A stretch of DNA of 64,000 nt, taken from contig JABWDB010000030.1 of assembly GCA_019614645.1 (NCBI GenBank), positions 3,968,001 through 4,032,000 on the forward strand. The letters are read 5' to 3'. The position numbers and the translations under genes were made by a program. The stretch is from Stratiolaelaps scimitus (taxonomy: Eukaryota > Arthropoda > Arachnida > Mesostigmata > Laelapidae). Positions 1 to 14,431 of this stretch are shown here, piece by piece; positions within the stretch are counted from its first letter, which is position 1, and each line of letters begins with the position of its first letter. Below the pieces are notes generated by a model. The model did no database searches and was not told where the DNA came from. It saw only the letters and a program-made list of their open reading frames with translations.

Positions 1-3000
1 TACCCAACAGTCGCTACAAACCTCCCATAGACATAACTGGTAGAATGTTGTTTATTTGGCTCTTGATACGGGTTTAATCCCACTCTGCTAATGCGTTTGC
101 AACTCTTTCTTAGCTCGACTGGACGCTCTCCAGGTTCTTGTTGTTCCACCAGTTCGTAACCTGTTTGCATTATTACTTATTCAGCAATATTTATTGATAA
201 TGAATACAAATGTTCATAATATCCATTTAAACTGGATGTATTTAGACATTTCATTTAATAAATTGTGCGAATGAAGCTAAGTCATCAAATGTACGTTGGG
301 ATGGCCGTCTCGTTAAACATTAAGCTGTGTTCTCTCTGCTTTAATATCCATTCATGAACATTTCACTAACGAACAGTGTGAAACATCAGCCGCCCCTGTC
401 GTAGATACAGTACCTTCATTCAGTGTTGTTAGCTGTCGATACGGTTTGATATGTTTTGAGTATAATAATAATCATATCTTTAAGTAACGGAGAAGAAGTA
501 CGCTGTGGCAATTTATCAGACCCTGTAGCGTGGAAACGAGAAACAATATTACCTTGATCATAGCATTGGCGATTACACAAACATCGTTGTGCCTAGATTC
601 TGTGGCATCGTCAAATAGGATGAATACGGATTGCTCGTCTCTAAGATCAAGGATATGGGCGTCCATGAAACGAAGACGTGGACTACATCGGAACAATGTC
701 ACCCGTCGCCGTCAATTAATCATCACTTTATTATTATTGCTCGTGTTAATATTACGCATCCACACGACTCAGATCACCTCTTAGATTGCGTTCAGCAATT
801 GCTACAATTGCAGCCTGTCATCACGATATGCAGTCGTAGGGATATCTAGCTCGATCAGATACGTTGACCAGAAACTGATTGTTGTTTCGAGGAAACATCC
901 TAACTTATTTATTCATTATTAAGAGTGAATATGCCAATGATTGGTCGCTGCTATGTATTAGGATAGCTTTCGTGTCCTTTGGTATATAATATCGTTATGT
1001 TATTGGAATGATATATATATATATATATATATATCATTACCTATACGGTTACACTAGAATATATTTTGCTATAGGATCGTTTCATTGCAATCAGCATGAT
1101 GATTCAGAAAACTACCGCCGTGTTTGGCATTGAAATGTTTGTAAATGTTAAACTCGTTCCAGACAGCGCTGGCTACCATTCCTTACAACACTAATAAACT
1201 TTCATGGATAACTTTGCAAATGTATTGTATAGGGTCGCCATTAGCGTATTTATCAGAACGATATTTATCAAGTGTCCTTTCGTCAATGATCAAATAGTTT
1301 GTTCTTTGTGTATTTTAATGCTTGTACCGAACCACTGTAAAACATTTCGGCCCAATGACCTTTTTCACCACTGTTTTTCCTCACACAACATATAACTATA
1401 GTACTGCGAGGTATAAGCGCAGTCAGCCAAAACTTAATCCGTCTTTTATTTTCCTTTGACGATGAGTCGACATGGGTAGCCATACTTTTATATGAACTTA
1501 TAACTTGTTGGTTAAACTTGATGCATGTGCTCTCTTAATCGTCGGTGAAAATACCTATATTCGACTGTCCACTCGAAGTCAACTACTTCTATGTTCGTAC
1601 CAGCTTTCTAACAAAAACAAGAAACATATTATACATTTATGTACATCTAAACACTCCATCATCATGAACTCGTTGAATATGTAGATGCGGAAACATACTG
1701 AATACGTATAAATGGTTCGCTCCTTCGAAGACATAGCCTATCTATTATACATATCATATATTAGTTAAATGGTACCTTCAAGTTGCCCGATGCAAGTATA
1801 TCTACATATATATATATATATGTGTGTGTGTGTGCTGACGACCCTTGGAGTGAGAATGGAATGAGCCGTGCCTTTTATCGCCGGCCAGACTCATGAATAT
1901 TTATTCACAGGATGTATGCCAGCTCTATAATGTTCAACAAACATCAACAATCATTTGATTGACGTTAGTTGCACCGTTCAGTGCACATGTTCCTGGATTT
2001 TCTAACAAATCGTAGAACGCTGATGAAATTAGATATCGTCGCAATCACTTTGCTTCTGTGTGATAGACACAGTCCAAATTATCTTATGAGTGTTCATGTT
2101 CATAGCAGTATCTGGAGATTCCCTCCGGTGATCAGGTCATTTTCAGCGGTCATCAGACCTCAAGTGTCTAGTAGACTCTGACTTTGTCAAGTATTTCGCG
2201 AGAAAATGTACAAACACAGCCCTGGCTAAAATCTGATCATTGGTAAGGGACACCGAGTATGTGTTTTAAAATAAACCGTACTCGCAAAATGTATTTTTAT
2301 GATAACCGTATCTTGGGATATCCATGATCAGTGATAGGCAACAACCCAATACATTAGTGGAACTTTAACTTATACAATTTTAGGCTTATGACTAACGTAC
2401 TGAAAATGATTGATTTCCGCCATTCAATGACAAATTTATTAATTGTGTATATCCATATAAGCAAGTGCAACCAGGCAAACCATAGTCTGTACGCGTCAGA
2501 ACGCCTCAAGATCATCACACAGATATGTGATGACGTGTTGCAGCAATTTAAAGGTTGATTAGAAAATGACGTTCATTAAACCAATCTGCCACCGCTGGTT
2601 AGATGGTTGCCTCTTTGGGTGGATTGATTGATTGATTCAACATGCTTCCCTAGAGGTACCCTGTAGTCTCTTTTAATGTGCTTCTCAGCATATGCGTCAT
2701 TAAGACTGAACTAACCTGACACGTTGGCGTGCGGTACAAATGAGCCACTAAATGGTGATGTCATTTTCCGTTTGGATTCTATTGACGTTCACGTTATATT
2801 TTCCGGCGGTAATCGCCGCTGACTTGACAAGGGACAGATATATTTAGACATTTGCCTCATTCAGGGCAGACAGATGAATTCATGCACGTGCCAGTGCATC
2901 TATATATACATGTATATATATGCATAGACATACACAAACAGACTTCCTGACTGACTGACTGATACAAACTCTTATCAGCTCCATATTTCTTAAACAAAAA

Positions 3001-3791
3001 AAAAGTGAATTATGACTGCGCCACTAATTAACAAACAGCTGTTAAAGAAAAGATCGCGTAAGTCAGTCATTGTGTTTATGCTTAGCAGTCAGTTGCTGTA
3101 TAATTATCTTTAAGTGGAGCCAACGTACTAATAAATAACAATGACATGGCTCACTGGATCATTAAGGCAATAAATAAATACGTAGAACATGTGCGTATGT
3201 AGACGTATTTATAATGTTTTCTATTATTATATGTGAGTGACAGTTATTGTCCCCTGATGTTGTCCAGTTTTCCAACCATTTGGTTGGGCGGAAGGTTCAT
3301 GTAGAGCGTCAACTTAATGCAATTACTATAATAATGAATGCTCAAGTCATCTGATATTGGCGGCTAAAGCCAGTGCGTTAATATATTGTATTCCAGTACA
3401 AAATCACGTTTTGCGCTCATCTGTGGTTATGGCGGTTTTGTTTATTTGGACTTGTGTGTGTGTGTGTGTGCTAAACTCAATATCAACACTTGAAATTTGG
3501 GCTACGTCTACCATGGAAATACAAAATATGAGTAATGACTTTACTCTGATTGCTATGCATCTAATTATTCAGTGTTATCTTTTTGATATTTCAACACATC
3601 GGTTGCCTATTATGACGACAACATTGAATAGCTATCTTACGACATTAGGAGTGGTAATACATGCAAATCTGTTAGCTTTATCAATGCGTAGGAAATCACC
3701 TATGGGGACAAGTGATAATCAGCAAAAATATCCATGGTGTAGCCGTTGAAGTTAATTGAACCAAGTATGCTAATGATGCCTTCTACACTGT

Positions 3792-3826
<35 letters not shown>

Positions 3827-6800
3827 TATACGATATTCGATGCGTCACCGTGTTCCGAGGCAACGTCACAACTGGCCCCCACTCACGTAGAATTATTAGC
3901 GACAGCCCACCTCTGTGAATTTCAAATGCAGGTATTTAATAACGGCAATTTAAGCGCATTTTCGCCCTGTCTCACCACGTCTCAGATCTAGTGGTTACTA
4001 TTTATTGAAGCGAATTCGAAAATAATACTGACACTAAAACTTGTCTTTTGCTACAGGATCGTAGTCAAATATACAAAATGCTGCTTCTTAAGTACCACTA
4101 AATGTAACAAATCGAAAACAACACCAAATAAAAATAAGGAAAGAAAGGCCAAAATAATTAAGGCTGCCATAATGACCCAACTGACTGAACGGTGCGTTGT
4201 AAACCTAAAATAGTAAAAAAGAATACCACCCAACACAAATCGTAATAGCATTTTTTCATGTAGTGTTTTTGACAAATAATTCTAATGTGGACATGAACAT
4301 ATGTGTACGTATGAATGAATGAAAATCACATTATTTCTAAAACAGTGTAGAGCGCGGACATTTAGGTTGGACCATACTACACTGATTGTCTACAGTATTA
4401 CAAACAAATGGTGGGCAAGCTGGTGGATAGAAATGATTGATTGCCGCTCGACGCCTCAACGGGAATGCTCATAACAACTGGGATCATTTATTAAAGATTC
4501 GTTTGCGTGAAGATTCACGAATTGATTCTAGCATATCTTCGTACATTTTGTGCTAAATCCAATTAGCTGACTGAAATTACCTGTATCTCCTAGTCTGCGT
4601 TGCGCTGACAATAAATACACAGACACACACACACGTAAACTGTGTTTGCAAAACAAAGAGCAACCTTGAACATAGTGAATCACTCATCATATTTTAACCC
4701 ATGGACTGTATTGTATCATATGTATATACATTATATATATATATATATATATAGCCTGGTCTGCATGAGCATTCTCCGTCATAAAAATATATATATATAT
4801 ATATATACATATATATAGCAAGGCGAAATACGAACCTCTCAAGATTCAGGCCCGCTCATAACTGCTGCTGCCCCCGATAAAATTATCGTTTACAAAAACT
4901 CAATCTTCCTGATGACAGCAAGCTTCCATCTCCTAATCTACGGCGACGTATACACAGCGTTGATAAACTACAGCGGAACCTCCAGAGGGATTTCACAGAG
5001 CTGTACGCGTAGCCAATATCGGGATTTTCCCCCCAAAGCGGCAGTATACTGTCGAATACAATATTTAATGAATCGATACGTCAAAGGAAGGATACCTCAG
5101 GCACATTAAAATGTATAAGTCAGCAAAAATCAAATAATGGATGCTGCAGGTCGTTTCTAGACCAGAATAATAGTATGGGAAGAAATGAATTATAGAATCC
5201 AACTCGGAGTTGGATGATATTCCTCAAATATGTACCATTGAAATGTTTGCTGCTAAATTGTTATTTTGTAAATGTAATGTTAAATGTAAATCTGGGGCTA
5301 TGTCCGGTGAAATGAATAGTGTATTGTGATTTTTTGCTATTTGCATCTCTGTTTTGTAGATAGCACCAACACTTGCCGAAAGACAGCCCAGTCGATTTAT
5401 ATTGTCCATAAATAGGTAGATAAAAAGGGACTTTTCATGAAATGAAATGTTAAACTCACTCATGATATATCCACCATCCACTGTAAATGCGTGTACGTTG
5501 AAAATGGTACCCAATGTGTCAGAGTATATCGGCAAAATCAGCTTTGCCTGCTATGCTACGATGCAGTGTCATTATTGACATTTATTTTGTCCCAATCACA
5601 ATACTTCACTTAGAATACAACCAGCGGCGGGAAATATTAGAAACCGTGAGATCTTACAGAGAGTGGTACATTAACGATAGTAGTAATTTGCACCGAGTGT
5701 AGTCTTCCATCACCATATATCAAACCAGTTTTCATATTATACATAACAGCAGTCATCAAAGGTACAGAGACTGAATGATCTCTCTGATGATCACACCATA
5801 AATGATCCGAGTTTTTACTAGCCGTGAAGAAAAAAAATCACAGAGCACCACATCGTATCTCATGAGGCCGATCTGCGAACAACCAAGCAAATAAATGAAT
5901 GTCTGTTTATATATATATATATATATAGCTCGACCTCTATAATCAACGGTATGTCTTGTAGGCCAGTTTCTGGCAGTGTTTAGCGACGAAGATGCTGTGT
6001 GTGCAGTGATCCTTGTCCAAGTCCCTCTCATCCTCGTTGTTCTCACCCTGCATCTCTCTGACTTTGTCCAGTTTTAATCAACAGATTGAGCCAAGTGGAC
6101 GGCCATATTGAACGAGGGAACGGGACACTATACCAAACGATAACATTCGCTGTCACTTTGGCTGCCAGACATCCCATAATATAATACCAGCGCAGACCAC
6201 AACCCCACCCGTTTTGTGCGCTTTGTCGCAGTGCCGATTAGAGTAATTCCGATCACGAAATCAGCAGCAGAAATTAGAAGCTTTGCAGTCTGACACACGC
6301 TCGCTCACACTATATACAGTCGTTGTGGCGGATGCCTTGCCAATTGGCAGCAATTGCTATATCCATGTATAATATGTGTAGTGTTGGAGTCGAACAACGT
6401 CATCATCAACAACAATAATAACAACATTTAATAACAGTTGTGAAACAGGAGAACGACGCCTGGCTCCGAGACTTAATGACGTACTCATATAAAAACGTAT
6501 TATAAACGACGATTTGATAAAATAATAAGAGAATATTCTATTGTTTTCTCCTTTAAGGAAAATGTCATTTTTAACGCAGTTGTCTGAACAATTTGATCTT
6601 GGATCTAAATTCGCAGTCGTCTACCTTTTAAATATATAATCTACCTTTTAAAATACCCTTCCGCTGCCCTTTCTGTTGAACCCATAAAATGATGCTGTCA
6701 TGAGTTAGCAGCCCTCCTGTGTGTGACATTTGTCACAAGGAGGTTAGCTCGTATATATATATAATTGTCAAGTTGACACCAAATTGCGGTTCAGGCTTTT

Positions 6801-8300
6801 GTACCCAAGCCAAGTACAAATCGATAGCATTGTATGCTATTAATATATATGCACTATAGGAGATATGGTGACTTGCGAAAGTCTCCTTGCCTTCGAAAGC
6901 TTAGATTGACCCGTCTTCCTTACAGCCAACCTGCTGGAAGGATTCTCTGTCGTAGGCTTGTAACCTCCACGCGGCGGAGAGACGTATAGAGTCAACTCTT
7001 TATCAACGCTTATTTATCGATGGACGCCCAGAGGGGTAAAGAATAAAGGTTTATTGGTTTATTGAAGGAACTGCAATTGTTGCAATGCCTGAGTTCTCTT
7101 CTTGTCAGGAGACGCCATTGTTTGGGTTCTTAGTATCTCGCCCACTTCGGTTGGAATGGTCTAGTCTTCCCATAATATGACTCTCTGTACATCATAGGAA
7201 TTATGAAATAAATTTGGAGTGGAGATTTTTAGTCGTTCGTGGGTTGCACAATGGAAGGGTTGTGTGTGCGGTAATGATTGTGTCAGATTCTAAACAGATC
7301 AGATCGGCGGTTAGGAAACATGGGGTTTGTCTTTGCAATCAACCAGAGTAGTACCAAGCATTGGATAGAGAACTATCGTTTAACGGGAAAAATTGTCAGT
7401 AGCAATCTATACGAATTTGCTCACTTGGATATAAGTAGTGTGCTTAGTAAATTTGTTGAAATGAAGAGGACGACACCTTGTAGCCCAATCTTTAACAGGG
7501 ATACGACACATACCGCATTTTATTACAATAGTATAATCTATTACAATATAATATAATATCGTCAAGTGGATTTACTTTGCACATAGGTACTTGATTAATG
7601 TACATGTACATTAATACGACTTACGTGAAGTACACCATCGCGAAAGATGAGCATGTCGTTCAGTTCGATTAACTGGATGATGTGTTCACAATATCTCAGT
7701 AGTTTGTATTCGTATATTCGAGATGTGTACTTCCAGAGGTATCACTAATATCCCATATGAGCGGCTACTTTGAAGATTGGCAATTAAATATGCTGGTCTT
7801 CTGACAGTGAAGTCCGATTTTACCTGTGACAATTCGGGATCGCAATTAGTCGTTGTTTCACTAAGCAGTAGATGAGATACACGCAATGACGCGTTATGGA
7901 TTTATTTTGACAATTATTATTAATATAATGTATATATATATATATATATAAATGTTACTATACTACACAGTACTTTTTTATGAGTGACTCGAATAGTCGA
8001 AGGGATCGTATCGATTTCGCTCACAGCAGTCGTTCCCATTGTGAGGGCAATTAAATGTTTCGATTCATGCGCCAGTAGTAGAACGTAGATGTGACTCGCG
8101 CACCACCTCGAATGTGAAAGCTACTGGCGACGTAACCGTTGATTTCTAGAATAAGAGTAATAATAATAATAATGCACATGTGTCGTGTCCTACGACAAGA
8201 TGTGACCTCTTAACTTCGATATTTATTTATATAAAAATCTTTACACTTTTTATTGATAGGTTACACGCTAAATTTCATTGCGCTGTTTTGCTATTGAACG
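1..8300. other. AT-rich intergenic sequence, no gene recognised
   Basis: No reading frame here resembles a known protein or has credible splice structure; the ORFs are short and of AT-rich, random composition. The stretch holds (AT)n microsatellites near 1,013-1,034, 1,805-1,822, 3,795-3,824, 4,733-4,752, 4,787-4,815, 5,909-5,928 and 7,931-7,950, plus a short GT run near 3,458-3,471. No RNA gene was recognised. Confidence 0.6.
3795..3824. repeat. (AT)n microsatellite
   Basis: Uninterrupted AT dinucleotides. One of the longer members of a set of about 20 AT tracts spread along the window. Confidence 0.95.
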
Positions 8301-8934
8301 GAAAAGAGTTTGGTATTATTATTATTATACTTCTATGAGACGTGTTACGCTGCCTACCTTGAAGTCTCCTTGCTTCGATGCATTCGCTGGTCACGATCAG
8401 ATCGACTGGCTCGTTCTTTCTGGCTGACAATGACCGTCGGCCGGGTAAAGGGTTTGCTAATGAGGTGGCCGCTTTTCTCTGTCGCGTTTCGATAAGAAAA
8501 AAAAGGGGAATTAATTGAAGTGTGTTGACAGAAACCGCATTACGTTTAGGGTGAACATTTTTCTTAGTTCATAATGCCAAGAATTACGCCCAGCAAACTT
8601 TAATAGGAGACACCCAGCGCAGCAGCCACCGAGAATTACTGATCTTTCTGCTGCTGTTGTTGTTGTTGCTGTTGCAGCAGCAGCAGTTGGGTGAGTGAAC
8701 ACAATGTCGTGAGTTGTCCTGCTCATGACACTAGTTTCTCGTTGATACGAGGGGATTGCGTTGTCGGTGTGCGCGTGTGTATATATGAAGCGAATTTTGG
8801 CACTCGGCTGATCTTGCCGGGCTCTTTCCTGTCGCTACTAGAGAAGGTCAGTTGCAGAAAGTAAATGCCAGACGAGGCTATGCGAGCCGAAGCGAGGTGA
8901 GATGCAACGAACGACCAGGTGAACGCGAACTGCA

Positions 8935-9135
8935 CTAGAATGAATGAACGAATGTCCAATTGTTCCGACTTCTGCCGCCGCCGCCGCTGCTGCAGCTGTC
9001 CACTGAATTTCTGCCCGGTGGCGGCTGTTCTCGTTCTTTTATCTGTTGTCCAAGTTGTCTAACCATCAGTATGTTAGATGTGCCATCCACCTCCTCCTCG
9101 TTATTGTCGTCTTGCTTCGGAGCAGTGACTCTCAC
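8935..9135 (-). CDS. possible coding segment of an unidentified gene
   Basis: An open minus-strand frame reads through a charged stretch (DDNNEEEVDG), then ILMVRQLGQQIKEREQ, then a Pro/Gly/Ser-rich tail ending at a stop. The mix of charged and amphipathic residues looks more like real protein than the neighbouring low-complexity frames. I recognise no domain. It could be a 3' terminal exon of a minus-strand gene together with the candidate at 9,495-9,889, but no donor and acceptor pair was fixed. It could equally be a chance frame in a GC-rich region. Confidence 0.25.
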   Translation of the reverse strand: MRVTAPKQDDNNEEEVDGTSNILMVRQLGQQIKEREQPPPGRNSVDSCSSGGGGRSRNNWTFVHSF

Positions 9136-9494
9136 GAAAACGAGTCAAGAACAGGGGATGGGGTGCTGTGGGGCCCGGACGACAAGCAAATTTCGGGTAG
9201 ATGTCTATGGCGGCTAGCATAGGGCCTGCGTGGCCACCATACGGTCCTTCCCCTATAACTTTCTGAATCTTCTTCAATGATACAGTCACAATTGCTTCAC
9301 TTCGTTGGCGCGGGCACTCCGTTGCCCTTATGGCAACAGCCACAGGGCGATGGTGGTGGCAGTGTTGACGGGCGAAGAAATTCGTCGCATTGTGATGATC
9401 CGTTCACACTATCTGCATATGTGTACGAATGTGTTTATGTATATGCGTGCGTGTGTGTCTGTGTTTGCAACGACAGATGTGCGTTCGTTAGGAA

Positions 9495-9889
9495 CTAAGC
9501 GGCATTAGGTCGACCACTGCGAGGGGTCGTCTGGCCGACGCCACTGTAGAAATCAGAAGCGGGAGAATGAATGGATTGGATGATGTTCCGATGGATGAGT
9601 AGCGCTGCTGCTGTAGCTGTTACTGCTGCGGCTGGTTTTACTGTTGGGGATGAAGAGGTTCCTGGTGATGTCGTTGACGCTACTGGCGATGACGATGGTA
9701 CAGCTGAGGGGATGGCTGTCGTCGTAGCGGCGGCATAATGTCGACCCTCACGAGCACAGAAACTACCGCTAGCACCCACTTGTCTCAGCTGTTGAAAAAT
9801 CGAGCGGACCTTTGGGTCTGACTGCCGATCCATCTCCTCCGTCTTCTGAAGATGTTGAACAAACAATCCTTCCCCGTTGACAATGACTG
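9495..9889 (-). CDS. possible exon of an unidentified minus-strand gene
   Basis: The minus-strand frame stays open for about 130 codons and ends at a stop at 9,495. It runs from an N-terminal part containing VNGEGLFVQHLQKTEEM and DPKVRSIFQQLRQVG into an Ala/Ser/Thr/Pro-rich tail. Upstream of it on the minus strand is a long pyrimidine-rich run followed by AG, which could be a splice acceptor near 9,889. No ATG opens the frame, so it would be an internal or terminal exon. The family is not recognised. Part of the frame overlaps a plus-strand ORF rich in Asp and Glu, and only one of them can be real, if either is. Confidence 0.3.
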
Positions 9890-11119
9890 TACTATTACGA
9901 ACGCGAAATGCCGCAGGAGCAAAAGATGAGGCGGAAGAAGAGGAACAAGCAGGGGAATACGAAAATAATGATAATAATGATAATACTTATGGTATTGATG
10001 ATGATAGTGAGGAGGAGACTAATGTTGTCCATGCGACAACTCGACCCGACAATGTAAAAGACGGAGGGAGATTGGTGAAATAAACAAAAGCAGACAGACA
10101 GCAGTGCAGACATGTTGGGTTGTAGTCTTGTTAGGATGAAGACATCCATTCATATTATTCTCTTATTTATATATATATATATATATAGTGTCGGCATACA
10201 CACTTCTGCATATCCGGACACAAACGCTAATTAAAGATTTTTATCTGCCAAGTCGGGCGTGTCTATCAACAGAAATAAAATTCAGTACAAGTTGTCCAAA
10301 CACATTTGCACATCGATTATTAATGATAAAAAAAAAACGAAGATAACTAAGGTTATTTCTTCCCGTTCAGCCTCGGGAAGTCTTTTCCAGACTTTGTAGG
10401 GGGGCAGATGCGGGAGGCGAGGACCGACAAAGCTGGCGGCGTTTCGAAACCTCATTTCGTCTGGTCGTGAATTTCGACACGCAAGAAAGGCTCAAGAAAG
10501 GCTTTAGTGACATCATCAGTGGAATCAATTCTCATTAGTCATTCTGTTAGCTCCGTCGTTCGCCCCGATTCAATGTCGTTATAGTTGCAATGTTAGCTGG
10601 TCGCTCGGTTGCGTCGGCCACTTGCTTCGGCCAATTGATCTCACAAGTCGGCTGGCCTGCTGCCTGGATGCTTGCTTGTTTGTTGGCTAGTTGTGTTCGT
10701 TTCGCTTATTGAAGGGGGGTGGCGGATGTGTTCTGATGTCTGTCGACGATAGTTAACATCTCAACCAATCGACCAACCGACGGTGTCTCTGCACCGTCCA
10801 CCAATAACATAATACGGGTCCGCCCATTCAGTCGTCTGTTGTTCAGAATCGGAGACGATCGGCGGACAACGATGAAACAACGAGAACAACTTCTCGTTCT
10901 CGATTAATAATCAGCGAGACGCACCAAACGAAAGTTGGTTGGGAATTGTCCGCGCGCGCGCGCGCACAGCGGCGCCAGCATAGAGCTGGCGAGAAGGCGG
11001 CCACCGCTGCTGCTGCTGCCGCCGCAGCAAGAACAAGAATGAGTCTTGCTGCTCTTGGCGTTAGTGCTGTCCACACTGGATTGGATTGGACTGGCTTGGT
11101 TTGGTTTGGCTAGCCTGAT

Positions 11120-11120
<1 letters not shown>

Positions 11121-11154
<34 letters not shown>

Positions 11155-11191
11155 ATATATATATATATATATATATATCTTTCTCTCTCTC
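11121..11191. repeat. compound (CT)n-(AT)n-(CT)n microsatellite
   Basis: A CT tract of about 30 bases, an AT tract of about 26 bases and a second short CT tract lie back to back. A CT-rich tract in a GC-richer upstream region can act as promoter-proximal DNA in arthropods, but there is no direct evidence of that here. Confidence 0.9.
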
Positions 11192-12875
11192 GCAAGAAGC
11201 CGCACCACGACAAAGCTGAACGTTCTTGTCGCTTACTTACGGTGTCGACAGTGTTCTGTGTACGGTGGTGTTGTGCTGTGTGCTGTTGCTGTTCGATGGT
11301 GGTGATCATGGTGGTGTGGGCAAGAGGTGTACGGGCCCTCTTGGAGAGTCCCGATTGTGGTGGTGCTGGTGGACCGTGATGGAGAGTGCTAACGGACGAA
11401 CAGCCTTGAGTAAATGGTTTTGCTTGTGCTGCTGCTGCTGGTTCTGGGCGGGCCGAATGCTTGATCTCGACTTGGGCTTATCTTGGATAAGCCTCCTAGT
11501 GTGCTGTACTCGATGAAATCAAACCGCACGGTCGCTATCAACGCTCGTAAAACACTCGATAGATTCACTGACTGTTTTGAGCTAGCTTTGAGAGGAGGCC
11601 GACCTAAACTACCTGCTAACACATTGCGGCTATTCGGCGAACGCTTTAAAGACGGCTAGTGTTCACCCTTTAAGAGAGCCACATCATGAAAAATGTTGCG
11701 CAGTGCAGTACATTGACATGATTTAGTTGAATGGAAACACCCGAGTCTGGTTGAATTCGCTGACTATGTGCTCGAATTGTGCAAAATTAAAACGGCAATG
11801 GAAGACGGCGATTAAGAGCAATTGGACAATTGTAAAGTTGTGCGGCTTACCCAGAGGTTCGTACAGGGAGAGCATCACGTTGGACATCATGGCATTGCCG
11901 AGGTGTCTCTAATGTGCTTCAAGAATGTTCTTACGTTGTGCTTCAATGCAGGCTTTATAGTAATGATTCCTTAAGACGACTTGGTTGTAGACGACAGTTG
12001 ACCCTCACGGAAACATTGGACACACCTCCATTGCGTGTGGTGAAGTCGCACGAAAGGAAAACCGAATTGTCGTTCGACGAGTCAAGCATAGTTGTTAATT
12101 TGCAATACCTTAGGCAGCTCATTACACTGCCCTTTTATACTGTGACGAGGACATATCGTGTGAGCAGCAGCAGCAGCGGCAGCTTGTACCGATGACGAAG
12201 TGACAGCAGATTGACAATCCTCGACGATCACGAAGCCATTATAATCTAAATAGGTTGCAACCGCGTCTATCAACCTAAGACCGCAGATGATCCACCACTG
12301 AGCCTATCCAACCTCTCTGATCTATCAGATGATGATAATCTCTCCAGCTGGCAAAAGTTTTTGTCTCGAAAACCAGATTCTTCGTTGTCACTGTTTCAAC
12401 GTTCGTCAAAGTCTGTGATAATAATAATAATAATAATCGTACGAATAATAACTCGTAGTAATCGATCGGCCGGTTATAGTTCTGTTCATCCGGTTACGTT
12501 GCTGATGTTGATCTATCGGTATCTTATTCGTGCTATGCCGTTGATCTGCGTCGCGCGCACGAGGTCCCTGGCCTTGCTCGGCTCGCTTCGTTGACGATGA
12601 CAAGTTCTAGTCAATCCGCCGTAGACGGAACGAGTTGTACGAATCGGTCTCGGTGGTGACAGTTGTGGTATTCAGCGCTGAATGAATTTATCACGTATAG
12701 AGAGCTACGCTGGCACTAACTAACCTGTTCTACAATTTTTGTAAAATATCTGTTTGTTCGAAATGACGGCTACAACTACTATATCGCCACTAAGCCAACA
12801 AACGATGACGTCGATGGAATAGCGACCATACTTGGAAACGATGAAGTATTCACCACTGTAGAAATGGTTCGGCCA

Positions 12876-12878
<3 letters not shown>

Positions 12879-12909
<31 letters not shown>
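12879..12909. repeat. (AT)n microsatellite
   Basis: Uninterrupted AT dinucleotides at the downstream edge of the GC-richer island. Confidence 0.95.
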
Positions 12910-12911
<2 letters not shown>

Positions 12912-13499
12912 GCACAGATTGGATTAACGTCAAAATGAATAACTAGCCGGGTTACGTCTCGTCAGTTCGAAACAGGAGGATGGAAGATCCACACTATCCT
13001 CTCCGATCTGGATACCCCTAAAATAACCATCACCACCGATCGATAGAAATTCGTCAGAGTGCTGTGAAAAGCTTCAATAGCTAACAATATGCGAAGAATG
13101 AACCGGCGGATTGCAAACTTTCCTGCAGGTTGTACATCACTTTGGTGCATCTTTCGGTGACCGTGGAAGATGTCGCTAAAGTTGCCGGTGTCTACTCCAA
13201 GTGTTGTTATCCAACCGGACGACGTCCCGAGCCGGCTTCCCTGATTATTCCGGCACTGGTGTTTTCTTAGATAACGTCTTCATGAAGTTTGGCGTTCATG
13301 AAGCTCTGTCTTGGACTAGATGGCCTCCTTCGGGTGGTGCAGTTTTTCGGACGGAACCAGAAAAAACAAGACGACAATGGTATGGACAAATTCAAGTAAC
13401 GTTTCCTTCTGAGAGCGATTTGTGTTGTGTTGCAAATTGAAACAATACAGCCAGATGGGCTGGTGTACACAAGAGGTCGTCTATATTTAATTGGTCAGT

Positions 13500-14430
13500 C
13501 ATATCCTGTGCTGACAAACAATCATCATCTTCTATTTTGTCAACTCCTTTTATTTAATAATCAAGCCATTTAGCCGCTACCCAATTTGTCAACTTTTTCG
13601 GTTAATTTCCTGCATAAATAATAGCCTGCCTGAGATGTGTTTATTGCCTCTAATTAGGTGGGAGTTCTAGAAAAGGCCTGGAGAACATAGGGGAACTATT
13701 ACATTTATGCTTGAGGTTATTTTAAGCCACTAGTGATCGAGGATAGCTGGTTGAACATTCTGTAGTAATAACCGTGCTGAAATGAAGTATTCACCAAATG
13801 GTCCTTTCGTCCCATTAGTAAATACGCTATTAAAGGAAGTTACACAGTGGTCAATAGCAATGTTATAAGGAAACAAGAACAAATCGATTTGTGCCATATG
13901 AGTGAGTTTAGTTGACTTGCATCAAAAGATAAGCAATCAAACCCCGCTCTAGACACTATAATAATACTAATGATAATAATAGACGTCGAACGGGTGATCG
14001 GAGGAAAATCACCGTCACCTATCTAATGATATAATATATAGGATGTGAATCAAGAGGAAGCTTTAGTGAGGGTCATGACGACCATGATCAGAAGTGCGAT
14101 TAGTAAAGTTGCAGACTGGAATATCAACGCTAAGCTCGACCTACTGATCGTGGCGGCATCGAGGTACCTAATAGAGAAATGGTCGACTCAATAAGTCTAC
14201 TCTTTGACTACTTGGCGTCCTTTGTGACATTATATAGAATTAAAGGTGGCCGTTTGGAATATACATTTTAGACTCAATGCGTTGGGTTGATTAATCGGTT
14301 TCAAATTATTTGGTGTGATTGCTTGAAAGGCGACATCGCTAGCTCACGGAGCTAGGAGTTATGCGAAATATAAAAAATAGTATTTTATCATTATTATTGA
14401 ATTTCATACCATTTATGGACTGAACCCACC
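13500..14430. other. intergenic, nothing recognised
   Basis: AT-rich sequence with no supported gene, RNA or repeat. It lies between the GC-richer island and the E-box-like tandem block. Confidence 0.5.
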
Positions 14431-14431
14431 T

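Larger units (their letters stand above)
8300..13500. other. GC-richer, repeat-rich island, possible regulatory or 5' UTR region
   Basis: Composition changes from AT-rich to mixed, with CpG-containing words, GCN/CTG trinucleotide runs (8,640-8,690; 8,974-8,998; 11,007-11,027; 11,428-11,441; 12,161-12,183), a (CG)n run near 10,951-10,965 and a long CT tract. It lies 5 to 10 kb upstream of the first recognised coding exon of protein kinase D, on the side where a promoter and 5' UTR exons would be expected. No exon can be linked to that gene by sequence alone. Two minus-strand coding candidates are listed separately. Confidence 0.4.

Noticed and set aside
10843..11076. Minus-strand frame resembling a signal peptide (poly-Ala stretch then Arg-rich part)
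   Set aside because: It opens with GTG, not ATG, and the Ala run is a shadow of a CTG/GCN repeat; no downstream exon fits.
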